Positions 53,421 through 61,272 are shown, counted from the stretch's first letter. The stretch: DNA of 64,000 bases from Rhizobium sp. Pop5 (GCF_024721175.1 NZ_CP099402.1:372001-436000), one strand, 5' to 3'. The notes: a model not told the origin generated them from the letters alone. Made by a program: numbers and translations.

Positions 53421-54176
53421 CTATATCAGTTCGAGCGCCGTGGCCCGGGCAACCGCCTCGGTCGTCGTCGCAACCGTCAGCTTCCGGCGCGCCGAGGCGA
53501 GATAGAGCTGCACGGCGCTCACCGAAATCGATAGACGAGCGCAGATCTGCTTGGCCAGAAGGCCATTGGCAGTCATTTCAAGGCATTGCAATTCGCGGCG
53601 CGACAATTGCGGGAAATCCGCAGCCTTTCTCATCCCCGACAAGACCATTGCCCTGTCATGGAGATGGTGGGCGAGAAACTGGAGGTCACGCATGCTGTCC
53701 ATGCGGAATTGCTTCCAGTAGGCTTCAGGGTGGTTTGATGTCACCGTAAACAGCGATCGTTCGCCCTGCGGTCCCCGCACCGGCAGGGTGACACCTTGCC
53801 GGCCGACGCCGAAGGCCATCGCTTCCTTGAAGAAGCCGTGTGCCCGGCCCGAATCCCATTTCGACGCGGACCATTCCACCGGCAGGAAGCCGCGCCGGCC
53901 GAGACGTATGACCGGATCGATGCTGAAATAGTCCCGTTCCAGATATTGCTTCACCCATTCGGGCGGATAGGTCAGCATCAGCAGCGGATTGCCGGCCGTC
54001 CCCGTAGGGCGTGTCACATGCAAAACCATATGCGATATCGCATAGATGTGGCGGACTTCATCAAGCGTCGTTTCCAGATCCTGCAATGTCGGCGCTGCGG
54101 AGATCCGGTCCAGACTGTAGAAAAAACGAGAACTGCTCAGCATGAGATGGACTCGTGGTTGTGTGTTTCGTTGCAT
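53421..54176 (-). CDS. LuxR-family quorum-sensing regulator
   Basis: About 251 residues from ATG 54176; ATG 54227 or 54143 are alternatives, none with a clear ribosome site. The autoinducer-binding domain shows the conserved Trp-Tyr-Asp pattern (YPPEWVKQYLERDYFSIDPVI). The C-terminal LuxR helix-turn-helix reads LSRRELQCLEMTANGLLAKQICARLSISVSAV. Such proteins bind N-acyl-homoserine lactones. It lies downstream of the synthase gene on the same strand, with a gap of about 170 bases. In the CinR/CinI arrangement the order is reversed, so this pair is probably a different circuit. Confidence 0.88.
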   Translation of the reverse strand: MQRNTQPRVHLMLSSSRFFYSLDRISAAPTLQDLETTLDEVRHIYAISHMVLHVTRPTGTAGNPLLMLTYPPEWVKQYLERDYFSIDPVIRLGRRGFLPVEWSASKWDSGRAHGFFKEAMAFGVGRQGVTLPVRGPQGERSLFTVTSNHPEAYWKQFRMDSMRDLQFLAHHLHDRAMVLSGMRKAADFPQLSRRELQCLEMTANGLLAKQICARLSISVSAVQLYLASARRKLTVATTTEAVARATALELI

Positions 54177-54345
54177 ACCCGCATTGGTATCATTTAGCGA
54201 TCGCTGATAATAGCCATTCCCCGGCATGACGTGAAAAATAAGTTAAGGTCGGGCGCGGCATATCCGGCTGTGGACGGCGGCTCTGTGTCGATCCCGGAAC
54301 CGACGGTTTGCTTTGCGGAGCAGCGCTCGTACGACGAGGCCACGC

Positions 54346-54996
54346 TCACCTAATGCCGCCGTGCCTTTCGGCAACCGCCTCGGCAGGATTGTGGGAGGCC
54401 TGCTCGATCAGCCGGGAGAGATTGGCGCGAAGCGTGCAGCCGTTCTCCGCCGTCACCTCCCACAAGCCGACATAGAGGTTGCCGATCTCCGGCCGGGATT
54501 TGGCAAGCGGGGTCGGCCGCCAGCCGATCCGGCGATAGACGCCGATCATCGCGGCGTCATAGACGCCGACGATGCTTTCGATGCCGGTATCGAGAGCAAG
54601 ATCGCAAAGGCCGGAAAGAAGCTCGGTCGCGACCGTGCGCGACGAATTTTGACCGCTCTCCCCGGCAAGCGGATGAACGCAGAAGCGGGTGCATTCCCAT
54701 GTCGTCGGGCTGTCGACGTCGAAAGGCTCGTCGAAGAATTGACGGAACTCGCTCTTCAGCATCGTGGCCCCCGTCGTCGGCAGCAGGCGCAGCGAGCCCG
54801 TCAGCGCGCCGGAAGGCCATTGCGTCACGAGATAGACGGGATCTTCCGTCTCGTCGTAACGATCCCTTTCCCACTCGTCCCTGACATCGACCTGCCATCC
54901 CAGCCGGTCGCGAAAGACGGCGGCGCGCGCACGAAACATTTCATCGAAGGCACGCCGATCGGTCTCGAGCATATCTCTGGTGAGTATCCGCAACAT
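54346..54996 (-). CDS. N-acyl-homoserine lactone synthase (LuxI-type)
   Basis: A 216-residue autoinducer synthase. All usual LuxI-family residues are visible: RAAVFRDRLGW, DEWERDRYD (paired Asp), GSLRLLPTTG (Arg) and WECTRFCVHP (Glu and Arg). It makes an acyl-homoserine lactone from SAM and an acyl-carrier or acyl-CoA; chain length cannot be read. The ATG at 54996 has AGGAGGGGCGGAG before it. A dyad CCAG-ATTGA-CTGG about 70 bases upstream is a possible LuxR binding site. Confidence 0.92.
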   Translation of the reverse strand: MLRILTRDMLETDRRAFDEMFRARAAVFRDRLGWQVDVRDEWERDRYDETEDPVYLVTQWPSGALTGSLRLLPTTGATMLKSEFRQFFDEPFDVDSPTTWECTRFCVHPLAGESGQNSSRTVATELLSGLCDLALDTGIESIVGVYDAAMIGVYRRIGWRPTPLAKSRPEIGNLYVGLWEVTAENGCTLRANLSRLIEQASHNPAEAVAERHGGIR

Positions 54997-55062
54997 CTCC
55001 GCCCCTCCTGCTCGTCGATGTTTCACAACGAGAGGCCGATCCCGGGCAATATGGATATTTCA

Positions 55063-55075
55063 CCAGATTGACTGG
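55063..55075. promoter_or_regulatory. Possible lux-box-like dyad
   Basis: CCAG-ATTGA-CTGG is a perfect 4+4 inverted repeat 67 bases upstream of the synthase start, in the gap shared with the HTH regulator gene. It is shorter than the classical 18-20 base lux box, so support is limited. Confidence 0.35.
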
Positions 55076-55177
55076 CCCTTCGCTTTGCCTTTCATTTTCA
55101 TAAGCGATCCCTCATATTTCATCGCCCGAACGCTCTCCATGGCTATCAATTTCGATGGAACCATGGGGAGGATTCCG

Positions 55178-55522
55178 ATGACGCACGACCTGGCACGCGG
55201 CAGACGCATTCGCGAGGCGATATCCCGCGGCAAATTCCGCAAAGTTCACGCGCTGGCGGCTGAACTCAACGTATCGGTCGCCGCCGTCTCGCGCTGGCAA
55301 AACGGCGGTCACACCTCGCTCGAAAGTGCGTGTGCGCTGGCGCACCTCCTCGATGTCTCGCTCGACTGGCTGCTGCTCGGGCGGGGCACCATGGACTGGC
55401 ATCGCAACAGCCCGATCTCGACCACGGAATTGCAACTGGTTCTGGCGCTGCGCGACCGGCCGGCGGCGGCCCGTTCCAATCTCATGGGGCTGGTCGAATC
55501 CATCCCTCCGGAGCACCCGTAA
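55178..55522 (+). CDS. Small HTH (XRE/phage-repressor-like) regulator
   Basis: A 114-residue protein with a helix-turn-helix (residues about 10-65: FRKVHALAAELNVSVAAVSRWQNGGHTSLESACALAHLLDVSLDWLLLG), the arrangement used by phage-type repressors and by small regulators of secondary loci. The rest has no known domain. The ATG at 55178 follows GGGGAGGATTCC; upstream ATGs at 55163 and 55139 are possible. It is divergent from the quorum-sensing synthase and directly precedes the two unknown paralogues. Confidence 0.78.
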   Translation: MTHDLARGRRIREAISRGKFRKVHALAAELNVSVAAVSRWQNGGHTSLESACALAHLLDVSLDWLLLGRGTMDWHRNSPISTTELQLVLALRDRPAAARSNLMGLVESIPPEHP

Positions 55523-55698
55523 CGCCAAGCGCAAATTTGCGCGGTTTTTCAATCTGCGCTCAACACGTTTAAGTTGCCATTATCCGGATCATCGATGATC
55601 TTTCTAGTCAGGGTTTCATCAACGGCAACAGCGAAAAGGCTGCCCCCGCCGCGGCGGGAACCCTTGTTTCCACTCTCAACGCAGAAGGGTTGTTGACC

Positions 55699-56370
55699 AT
55701 GTCTACTTTGCTGACCATCAACGTGAAAAACTACGAGCCCCAGGCGCAAGGTTTCTTCTTCTTCCAACAGCCGGCCATTTATACCGGCGGCGGACAAGTC
55801 TATTCGAACAGCCTTTTCTCGCAGACCCTCGCCAACTACGATTCCGGAGGTTCGATCCTGACCTTCCAGGTCAACCTGCAATATTATGCGGGCATTCAGC
55901 AGGCCAATACACCGCCGTCGATCGGATCCGCCTCCGGCTACGCATCGGCCAGCCGCGCCGTCGATCTCGCTCCGCCGCAGGGTGGCAGCGGCAAGCCAAA
56001 CGACTGGACGAGTGCAACCGTCAACCCGCTCGGTCTTTCCGCACCGGTCTACGGTGAAGGGGTGCAGCCCGGCGCCTTCCGCATTACCACACCGAGCTTT
56101 ACCTCGCCGCCCTACTACAACGTCGGCTCGGCGGTCGAAGTCAATGGCGGCATCGTGCTGTCCAACTTCGTGCAGGCAAACCCGCTCAGCAATACCGATT
56201 GCCAGCCGATCCTGAAATATTATGTCCAGACCGGCGCCTACACGCCCGGCAGCGTCATGGATTTCACGCAGTCGAGCGTCACCGCCGCGATCGCCGATTT
56301 CACCGGCGGCTACACCGTCTGCAACGTCACCCTGAACGCCAACGGCACCTGGACTGTACAGCGCCAGTAA
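55699..56370 (+). CDS. Protein of unknown family (paralogue 1)
   Basis: A 223-residue protein without signal peptide or membrane segment, rich in Gly, Ser, Thr, Tyr, Phe, Gln and Asn, and probably beta-structured. It starts MSTLLTINVKNYEPQ, contains GFFFFQQPAIYTGG and ends FTGGYTVCNVTLNANGTWTV. A second copy lies 120 bases downstream, with matching landmarks (TINVKN/QIIVRN, NPLGLSAPVYGEGVQPGAF/DPLGLSLPAYQSGVPVGGF, and the NANGT end). I recognise no established family. The position between an HTH regulator and short peptide genes followed by an asparagine-synthetase-like enzyme suggests a common locus. Confidence 0.75.
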   Translation: MSTLLTINVKNYEPQAQGFFFFQQPAIYTGGGQVYSNSLFSQTLANYDSGGSILTFQVNLQYYAGIQQANTPPSIGSASGYASASRAVDLAPPQGGSGKPNDWTSATVNPLGLSAPVYGEGVQPGAFRITTPSFTSPPYYNVGSAVEVNGGIVLSNFVQANPLSNTDCQPILKYYVQTGAYTPGSVMDFTQSSVTAAIADFTGGYTVCNVTLNANGTWTVQRQ

Positions 56371-56490
56371 GCCTCGGCAGACATGCGGGTGAAGCGTCCC
56401 CTCTTCGCCCGCATGCGCGCCATTTGCGCGATTGTCGTCGCCCGCCGAGGCGACGAACAGGCAGGATCTCAGCCGGGAGTGACTTACGCC

Positions 56491-57204
56491 ATGACCAGTT
56501 CGTCCTACCAGATCATCGTTCGGAACCAGTCGCAGACGACGCAATATTTTTATATCTTTCAGAAGCAGGCCGCCTTTCCCTCATTGCCGAGCCCTTCCGT
56601 TCTCGCCAGCAGTCTCGGCTGCCAGAGCGTCGGCAACTACACGAGTTCGGGAGCCCAGATCAGTTTCGGCCTAGACAGCCAGGTTTACGCGGGCGCCCTC
56701 AGCACCGGGAAAGCGGTACCACCCTCGCAGTTCGTCGCGCTCATCACGCTCGACGCCACGCGGTCGATCGTTGGCAGCACCACAGCAGCCCGGCCGATGA
56801 CGCTCACCACATCAACCGGCTCGCCCGACAATTGCACAAGTATGTCGCTTGATCCGCTCGGGCTTTCCCTGCCCGCCTATCAATCCGGGGTTCCGGTCGG
56901 AGGCTTTGCCGTAAACGTACCCACCTACACGCCCTTGCCGGTTCCGGAGCTTTATTGCGGCGTCGCCGCGCTCAACAGCGATGAGGCGATCATCCTCTCC
57001 AGCTTCGTCGCCCCTGCCCCCAATGCCGTCATGACCTGCATACCGAAACAGATCTTTTTCGTGAAAACGGGCTACCAGCCGCCCGGAAGCGCCGTGTCCT
57101 ATGACGAGACGAACGCGGCCCGCTGCGATTTCACCACCGGCTATACAACCTTCAACGTGACCTACAACGCCAACGGAACCTTTTCGGCGATGGGAGGACA
57201 GTAG
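56491..57204 (+). CDS. Protein of unknown family (paralogue 2)
   Basis: A 237-residue paralogue of the preceding protein, starting MTSSSYQIIVRNQSQTTQYF and ending TTGYTTFNVTYNANGTFSAMG. It has more cysteines (five, e.g. LGCQSVG, LYCGVAA, VMTCIPK) than the first copy, in a similarly Ser/Thr/Gly-rich chain. The ATG at 56491 is used because GGGAGT precedes it; the longer reading from 56383 has an unrelated basic N-terminus. Likely co-transcribed with the upstream gene. No function can be assigned. Confidence 0.72.
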   Translation: MTSSSYQIIVRNQSQTTQYFYIFQKQAAFPSLPSPSVLASSLGCQSVGNYTSSGAQISFGLDSQVYAGALSTGKAVPPSQFVALITLDATRSIVGSTTAARPMTLTTSTGSPDNCTSMSLDPLGLSLPAYQSGVPVGGFAVNVPTYTPLPVPELYCGVAALNSDEAIILSSFVAPAPNAVMTCIPKQIFFVKTGYQPPGSAVSYDETNAARCDFTTGYTTFNVTYNANGTFSAMGGQ

Positions 57205-57269
57205 GCCGGCAAATCCGTTCATCGCCAATGTTCAGCCACCAAACCCTTGAAACAAAAAGGAGTGCGGCA

Positions 57270-57350
57270 ATGTCGAAACACACCGCGAAAAATTCCGCCA
57301 GCCAAGCCACCAGCTGCATCGAAGTCATCCCGCAAGCGGCGTCACCTTAG
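57270..57350 (+). CDS. Very short ORF, possible precursor peptide (26 aa)
   Basis: A 26-codon frame from ATG 57270 to TAG 57350, beginning MSKHTAK, with a single Cys and ending QAASP. It is preceded by a strong AAAAAGGAG ribosome site at good spacing, much better than chance for an ORF this short. It is too short for standard gene finding. It lies between the unknown paralogues and a second small ORF, upstream of an asparagine-synthetase-like gene. A modified-peptide precursor is one reading; a leader or random ORF is the alternative. Confidence 0.5.
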   Translation: MSKHTAKNSASQATSCIEVIPQAASP

Positions 57351-57421
57351 CAGTTGACGCAGCCATGCCACCTACCCGCACAGCTGCGGGATGATCCAAC
57401 CCCTAAATGGAGAGCAATACC

Positions 57422-57580
57422 ATGGATATGACCAGAACCCCCAAGCAGGCTGATACCATCGGCAGCGAACTCAGCGTGTACGCCAAAGCTCCGCGCGTCG
57501 GGCAGACGCCGTCCGCGACTGAAATCGCCGCCATGATCAAGGGCGGGAAGCCGGGCGATATGGACAAGCTTGATGTCTGA
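57422..57580 (+). CDS. Short ORF, possible precursor peptide (52 aa)
   Basis: A 52-codon frame starting MDMTRTPKQAD, with GGAGAGCAATACC as ribosome site. The middle VYAKAPRVGQTPSAT and the end MIKGGKPGDMDKLDV have no Cys, and the C-terminal 20 residues carry several Lys/Asp that could form an isopeptide. The locus (a macrolactam-synthetase-like enzyme downstream) invites comparison with lasso or other RiPP precursors. However, the classical leader spacing is absent, no ring-forming Asp/Glu is at position 7-9 of an obvious core, and no B-type protease gene is present. It may simply be a small cytosolic protein. Confidence 0.6.
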   Translation: MDMTRTPKQADTIGSELSVYAKAPRVGQTPSATEIAAMIKGGKPGDMDKLDV

Positions 57581-57596
57581 GCATTGACGACTGCCA

Positions 57597-57624
57597 CCCT
57601 CTCCCCGTCCTGACGGGGAGAGGG
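57597..57624. repeat. Perfect 13-base hairpin
   Basis: CCCTCTCCCCGTC-CT-GACGGGGAGAGGG forms a perfect 13-base stem with a two-base loop, 17 bases after the 52-codon ORF. Similar hairpins are common intergenic repeats in rhizobia (RIME-like) and may stabilise or terminate the upstream transcript. Confidence 0.7.
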
Positions 57625-57659
57625 GACGTGCCCTGCGAGACGTGGATGGGGACGGAAAG

Positions 57660-57714
57660 GTTTCGACATGGTCCCTTCGCCCCGCGTGCGGGGGTCCGAA
57701 GGACGGGTCGAAAC
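57660..57714. repeat. Long imperfect hairpin (RIME-like intergenic repeat)
   Basis: GTTTCGAC...GTCGAAAC outer arms, with inner GTCC/GGAC, TTCG/CGAA and CCCCGC/GCGGGG pairs, form a 55-base hairpin with small bulges, immediately downstream of the first hairpin. Together they look like one intergenic mosaic repeat inserted between the small ORF and the asparagine-synthetase-like gene. Confidence 0.6.
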
Positions 57715-57838
57715 GAGTGGCTCGACCCCGGCGGTGGCGGTAGCCGGATAAGGGGCAAATATCGGGCGTCAGGCTGTAGTGACCGCCGCAGAAGCGATGG
57801 TCATTGCCTTCTTCAAGCGACATCGGAGAGATCACGCC

Positions 57839-59509
57839 ATGTTCAAGGGAACGATCGATCGGGAATGCCTGCCTGCTGCAGGTGAGCAACGGCATGTTTT
57901 TCAAGGCCCGGCGGCGCGCATTGATATTCTCGACCATCCCCTGCTCGAGAGCTTCCGCTGGGAAACGCCGGAGCGGACGATCCTCATCTGCCGCGAACGC
58001 TGCGCCGGTCCGGACAGTCTCGGCGCGCCACGGGCCGATTGGACGATGGAGGAGGCTCAGGCTTTCTCAGCCGCGCATCGGCAATGGCCGCTGGACCATC
58101 AGTCGGTCTCGATCGACAACCGCGCCGGCATGGTCACTGTTTCCGCCGGTCACGGCGGCGTCGCGCCCCTTTATATCAGGGTGGCAGGCGCGCGGATCGA
58201 CCTGTCATGGTCGATGGCGGACTTCTATCCCGATCTCGACCTCGATGACGTCGACGTGGAGCGGACCGGCCTGCGCCTGACCGGAACCCTGCCCTACGCG
58301 GCAACGACGATGTTCCGCTCCGTATTCATGGTCACGGAACGGGCCTCGCTCCTCATCAGCCGCGACGGCGCGGTGGATGTCAAATATCCCGAGCCGGCCG
58401 AGTATTACGTTCCGACCCCTCTTCGCGAGGATGCCGATATAACAGCGGCGGCGCGCGGGCTGGTGGACGCGCTGCTGCAGCGCTGGCCGTTGCAACCCGA
58501 TCGGGTCGCGAGCGAATTCAGTGGCGGCCTGGATTCCGCTGTCGTGGCCGCCATCCTGGCCGCCCGCTATCCCGACCTGCCGACCTACGCGCTTGAAATC
58601 GACGGGCCGGCGCGCGCCCAGCAGATCCGCCGGCGCGCGCTTGCGATCGATCATTTCGCATTTCGGGATATGCTGCTGCCCGTCGGCGCCGTGCCCATGG
58701 TGCCCTCCTCCTTCGCCCGGCATGCCGACTACGAAGCCGCCCCTTACAACGCCGATCTGCAAAGGCCGCTCGGCCGCCTGCTGAAAGCCTTCGTCGCCGC
58801 CTCCGGCGCGCGCGTCGTGGCGACGGGAACCGGCGGCGACGAGTTGCTGATGTCTCATGCCTTCGAACAGGAACCCGAACAGCTCGCCCGCAACGTCAGC
58901 GACGCCTTTCTGCCGGATGCCTTCCCGCCGGCCCTGTCAAAATCCCTTAGAGATGGCCTCGCCGATTATGCCGCTCATTGCGACAGGGCGCCCTTTCCGG
59001 TCCTGCCGATTTCGGTGCTGGAGGCGCAGGCAGCCCGCGCGCCGCTATTTACAGCCCATGGCCTGTGGCCCGTCAGCCCGTTTGCCCAGCCGGAGGCGGT
59101 CCGCTTCTACCGCAGTCTGCCTTCCGCCTGGCGGCAGCGCAAAAGCCTGCACCGCAGCCTGCTGCGGCATCTCGGCTATCCCGAGCCGTTTCTGGATATT
59201 CCGTTGCGGGAGAATTTCGAGCCCTACCTGACGAAATCCCTCGTCGCCGGCGCCGCCGAGATCGCGCGTGACCTCACGCAGAACTGCTGCCTTCACGAAT
59301 TGAGGCTCGTTGACGCAGACCGCTTGATATCAGCCGTCCGTGCCGTCAGGTCCCATTCCTCGCTCAGCGACGTCGGCTTCCTCTTCCACGCCTTCAATGT
59401 CGAATACATCATGCGCCGGCTGGACGAACCTCGTTCGGGCGGCGGACTTCGCGCACTTGCCGGACGAGCGAGACACCGTCAGGCCGTTCAGGCTCAAGGC
59501 GCGGTATGA
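57839..59509 (+). CDS. Asparagine-synthetase-like (lasso-cyclase-type) protein
   Basis: A 556-residue protein from ATG 57839 (GGAGAGATCACG before it; a GTG at 57779 is possible). The C-terminal half is an asparagine-synthetase ATP-pyrophosphatase domain: SEFSGGLDSAVVAAIL (PP-loop), VATGTGGDELLMSH and FPVLPISVLEAQ. The N-terminal half is a degenerate glutaminase-like domain without the Cys at position 2, so it should not use glutamine. Such proteins include lasso-peptide macrolactam synthetases and beta-lactam synthetases. In the present context an ATP-dependent amide bond in a small peptide is likely. No lasso B protease is adjacent. Confidence 0.78.
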   Translation: MFKGTIDRECLPAAGEQRHVFQGPAARIDILDHPLLESFRWETPERTILICRERCAGPDSLGAPRADWTMEEAQAFSAAHRQWPLDHQSVSIDNRAGMVTVSAGHGGVAPLYIRVAGARIDLSWSMADFYPDLDLDDVDVERTGLRLTGTLPYAATTMFRSVFMVTERASLLISRDGAVDVKYPEPAEYYVPTPLREDADITAAARGLVDALLQRWPLQPDRVASEFSGGLDSAVVAAILAARYPDLPTYALEIDGPARAQQIRRRALAIDHFAFRDMLLPVGAVPMVPSSFARHADYEAAPYNADLQRPLGRLLKAFVAASGARVVATGTGGDELLMSHAFEQEPEQLARNVSDAFLPDAFPPALSKSLRDGLADYAAHCDRAPFPVLPISVLEAQAARAPLFTAHGLWPVSPFAQPEAVRFYRSLPSAWRQRKSLHRSLLRHLGYPEPFLDIPLRENFEPYLTKSLVAGAAEIARDLTQNCCLHELRLVDADRLISAVRAVRSHSSLSDVGFLFHAFNVEYIMRRLDEPRSGGGLRALAGRARHRQAVQAQGAV

Positions 59510-59517
59510 CCGCTTCG

Positions 59518-61272
59518 TCAACCCGCGCAGGCGATATCGGCCTCCAGTGCCTCCTGCTCCAGCCGCGCCGTCAGATCGGCAAATGACTGCGGCCGCCCGA
59601 ATGCATAACCCTGAAGGGTGTGAACACCGAGATCGGCAAGCACCTTGGCATGTTCGATCGTCTCCACCCCTTCCGCGATGACTCCCATATCGAGCGCCCG
59701 GGCGATGTCGACCAGCGAACCGACCAGCCGGCGGCTCGGGACCGATTGCAGGATCGGCATCACCAGCTGGCGATCGATCTTGACGCGATCCGGACGCAGC
59801 TCGAGCAGGCCCAACAGAGAGGCGTGGCCGGAGCCAAGATCGTCGATCTCGATATCGATGCCGAAGGACTTGATGGCCTCGATGTTCTGCCTGACATGAT
59901 CGCTCAGGCTGTCCAGAAAGATCGTTTCGATCAGCTCGAAGCTCAACCGGCCGGGCGGTATGTCATAGCTGCCGAGCTTGGTTATCAACTCGGGATCGTT
60001 GAGACGATCGGCGGAAAGATTGACGGAGACCCGGATCCCTTCGAGCTGGGATTCCAGGGATTGCATATCCGCCAGCACAGCCATCAGAATGACGTCGTCG
60101 AGCTCGGCGACCAGGCCATTATAGGATGCCAGCGACAGGAAATGGGCGGGAGCGAGAATTCCCCTGGTCGGATGGTGCCATCTCGCCAGGGCTTCGACGC
60201 CGTTGACCCGGAACGACTTGGCATCGACCTGCACCTGGTAGAACGGGCGGATCTGACCGAGCGCCAGCCCTGAACGCAGATCCTGTGCAAGCTGGCGTTC
60301 GGTCGCCAGGGCAGAGGCCATCTCATCGGAGAATATCTCGGCGCGATTCCGGCCGTTCCGCTTGGCATGGTACAATGCCAGATCCGACTGCGAGAGCAGC
60401 TTGGCGAGATCGGCGCTCATCGCGCTGGCGACGCCGATGGAGCAGCAGACGATCAGCGCCTGGTCGCCGACAGGGATGGGGCTTTCCAGGCTCTTCTGGA
60501 TATGATCGAGCACTGCATTGGTCTTGTCGCACTCGTCCTTCGGAATAAGCACGGCGAACTCGTCCCCGCCGAGGCGCGCCGCCACATCTCCGGCCGAAAT
60601 GGCTTCCACGAGAATTTTGCTGACGTGACGAAGAACCAGATCTCCCACCGCATGCCCGAAACGGTCGTTGATCTCCTTGAAATGATCCACGTCGATATGA
60701 AGAAGCGTCACCTTGGCGCTCTCTTCCCGCGCAAGCTCCGACAGGGCGAAATCGAAGCTGCGCCGGTTCAGGAGACCGGTGAGATGATCGTGATCGGCGG
60801 CGAGCCGCGCTTCCGCCCGGCTCCGCTCAAGCTCCTTGTTGAGAAGCACGTCGTCCGTGACGTCCCATTCGGCACCGACGAAGCAGGGATCGCCGGCGGC
60901 ATCCACGAAATACCGGGCGCGCGAGCGGAGATAGCGGATCGCCCCATCAGGCCGGGTGATGCGGAACTCGGATGCATAGTCGGATTTGGTTTCGATCGCC
61001 CGCAGGAATATCGCATTGGTCGGCGCCAGGTCGTCAGGGTGGATGCTGTCGAGCCATATGACATCGAGCGGAGCCTTGGGAACGCCGTAGATCGCCTTGA
61101 GCTGCTCGTCCCATCGCGTCTGGTTTTTCGCGATATTATGCTGCCAGATCCCGATCCCGGATGCTTCAAGTGCCAGGCCGAGCTGGCGAAGCAGGTTCTC
61201 AAGCTCGATGTTTGTCCTGGATCGTTTGTTACTCAAGGGGCTCTCGCTGTTTCGTTCGCCCAAATGTCTCAT
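59518..61272 (-). CDS. PAS-GGDEF-EAL protein
   Basis: A 584-residue cytosolic protein: one PAS domain with PAC region (residues about 25-145, GIWQHNIAKNQTRWDEQLKAIYG), GGDEF at about 160-320 (LLNRRSF, RLGGDEFAVLI) and EAL at about 335-575 (VEALARWHHP, FELIETIFLD, VIAEGVET, QGYAFGRPQ). The position before GGDEF reads ISAGD, so the usual RxxD product-inhibition site is lost, and the loop-6 motif is DDLGSG rather than DDFGTG. Catalytic residues are otherwise present. It is convergent with the asparagine-synthetase-like gene. Confidence 0.86.
   Translation of the reverse strand: MRHLGERNSESPLSNKRSRTNIELENLLRQLGLALEASGIGIWQHNIAKNQTRWDEQLKAIYGVPKAPLDVIWLDSIHPDDLAPTNAIFLRAIETKSDYASEFRITRPDGAIRYLRSRARYFVDAAGDPCFVGAEWDVTDDVLLNKELERSRAEARLAADHDHLTGLLNRRSFDFALSELAREESAKVTLLHIDVDHFKEINDRFGHAVGDLVLRHVSKILVEAISAGDVAARLGGDEFAVLIPKDECDKTNAVLDHIQKSLESPIPVGDQALIVCCSIGVASAMSADLAKLLSQSDLALYHAKRNGRNRAEIFSDEMASALATERQLAQDLRSGLALGQIRPFYQVQVDAKSFRVNGVEALARWHHPTRGILAPAHFLSLASYNGLVAELDDVILMAVLADMQSLESQLEGIRVSVNLSADRLNDPELITKLGSYDIPPGRLSFELIETIFLDSLSDHVRQNIEAIKSFGIDIEIDDLGSGHASLLGLLELRPDRVKIDRQLVMPILQSVPSRRLVGSLVDIARALDMGVIAEGVETIEHAKVLADLGVHTLQGYAFGRPQSFADLTARLEQEALEADIACAG

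Noticed and set aside
57597..57714. Possible CRISPR-like array because of repeated palindromes
   Set aside because: The elements are two different hairpins, not regularly spaced identical repeats.
57347..57937. Minus-strand frame of 196 codons over the small ORFs and hairpins
   Set aside because: No ribosome site, no recognisable domain, and it crosses the repeat hairpins; the short plus-strand ORFs have better initiation signals.
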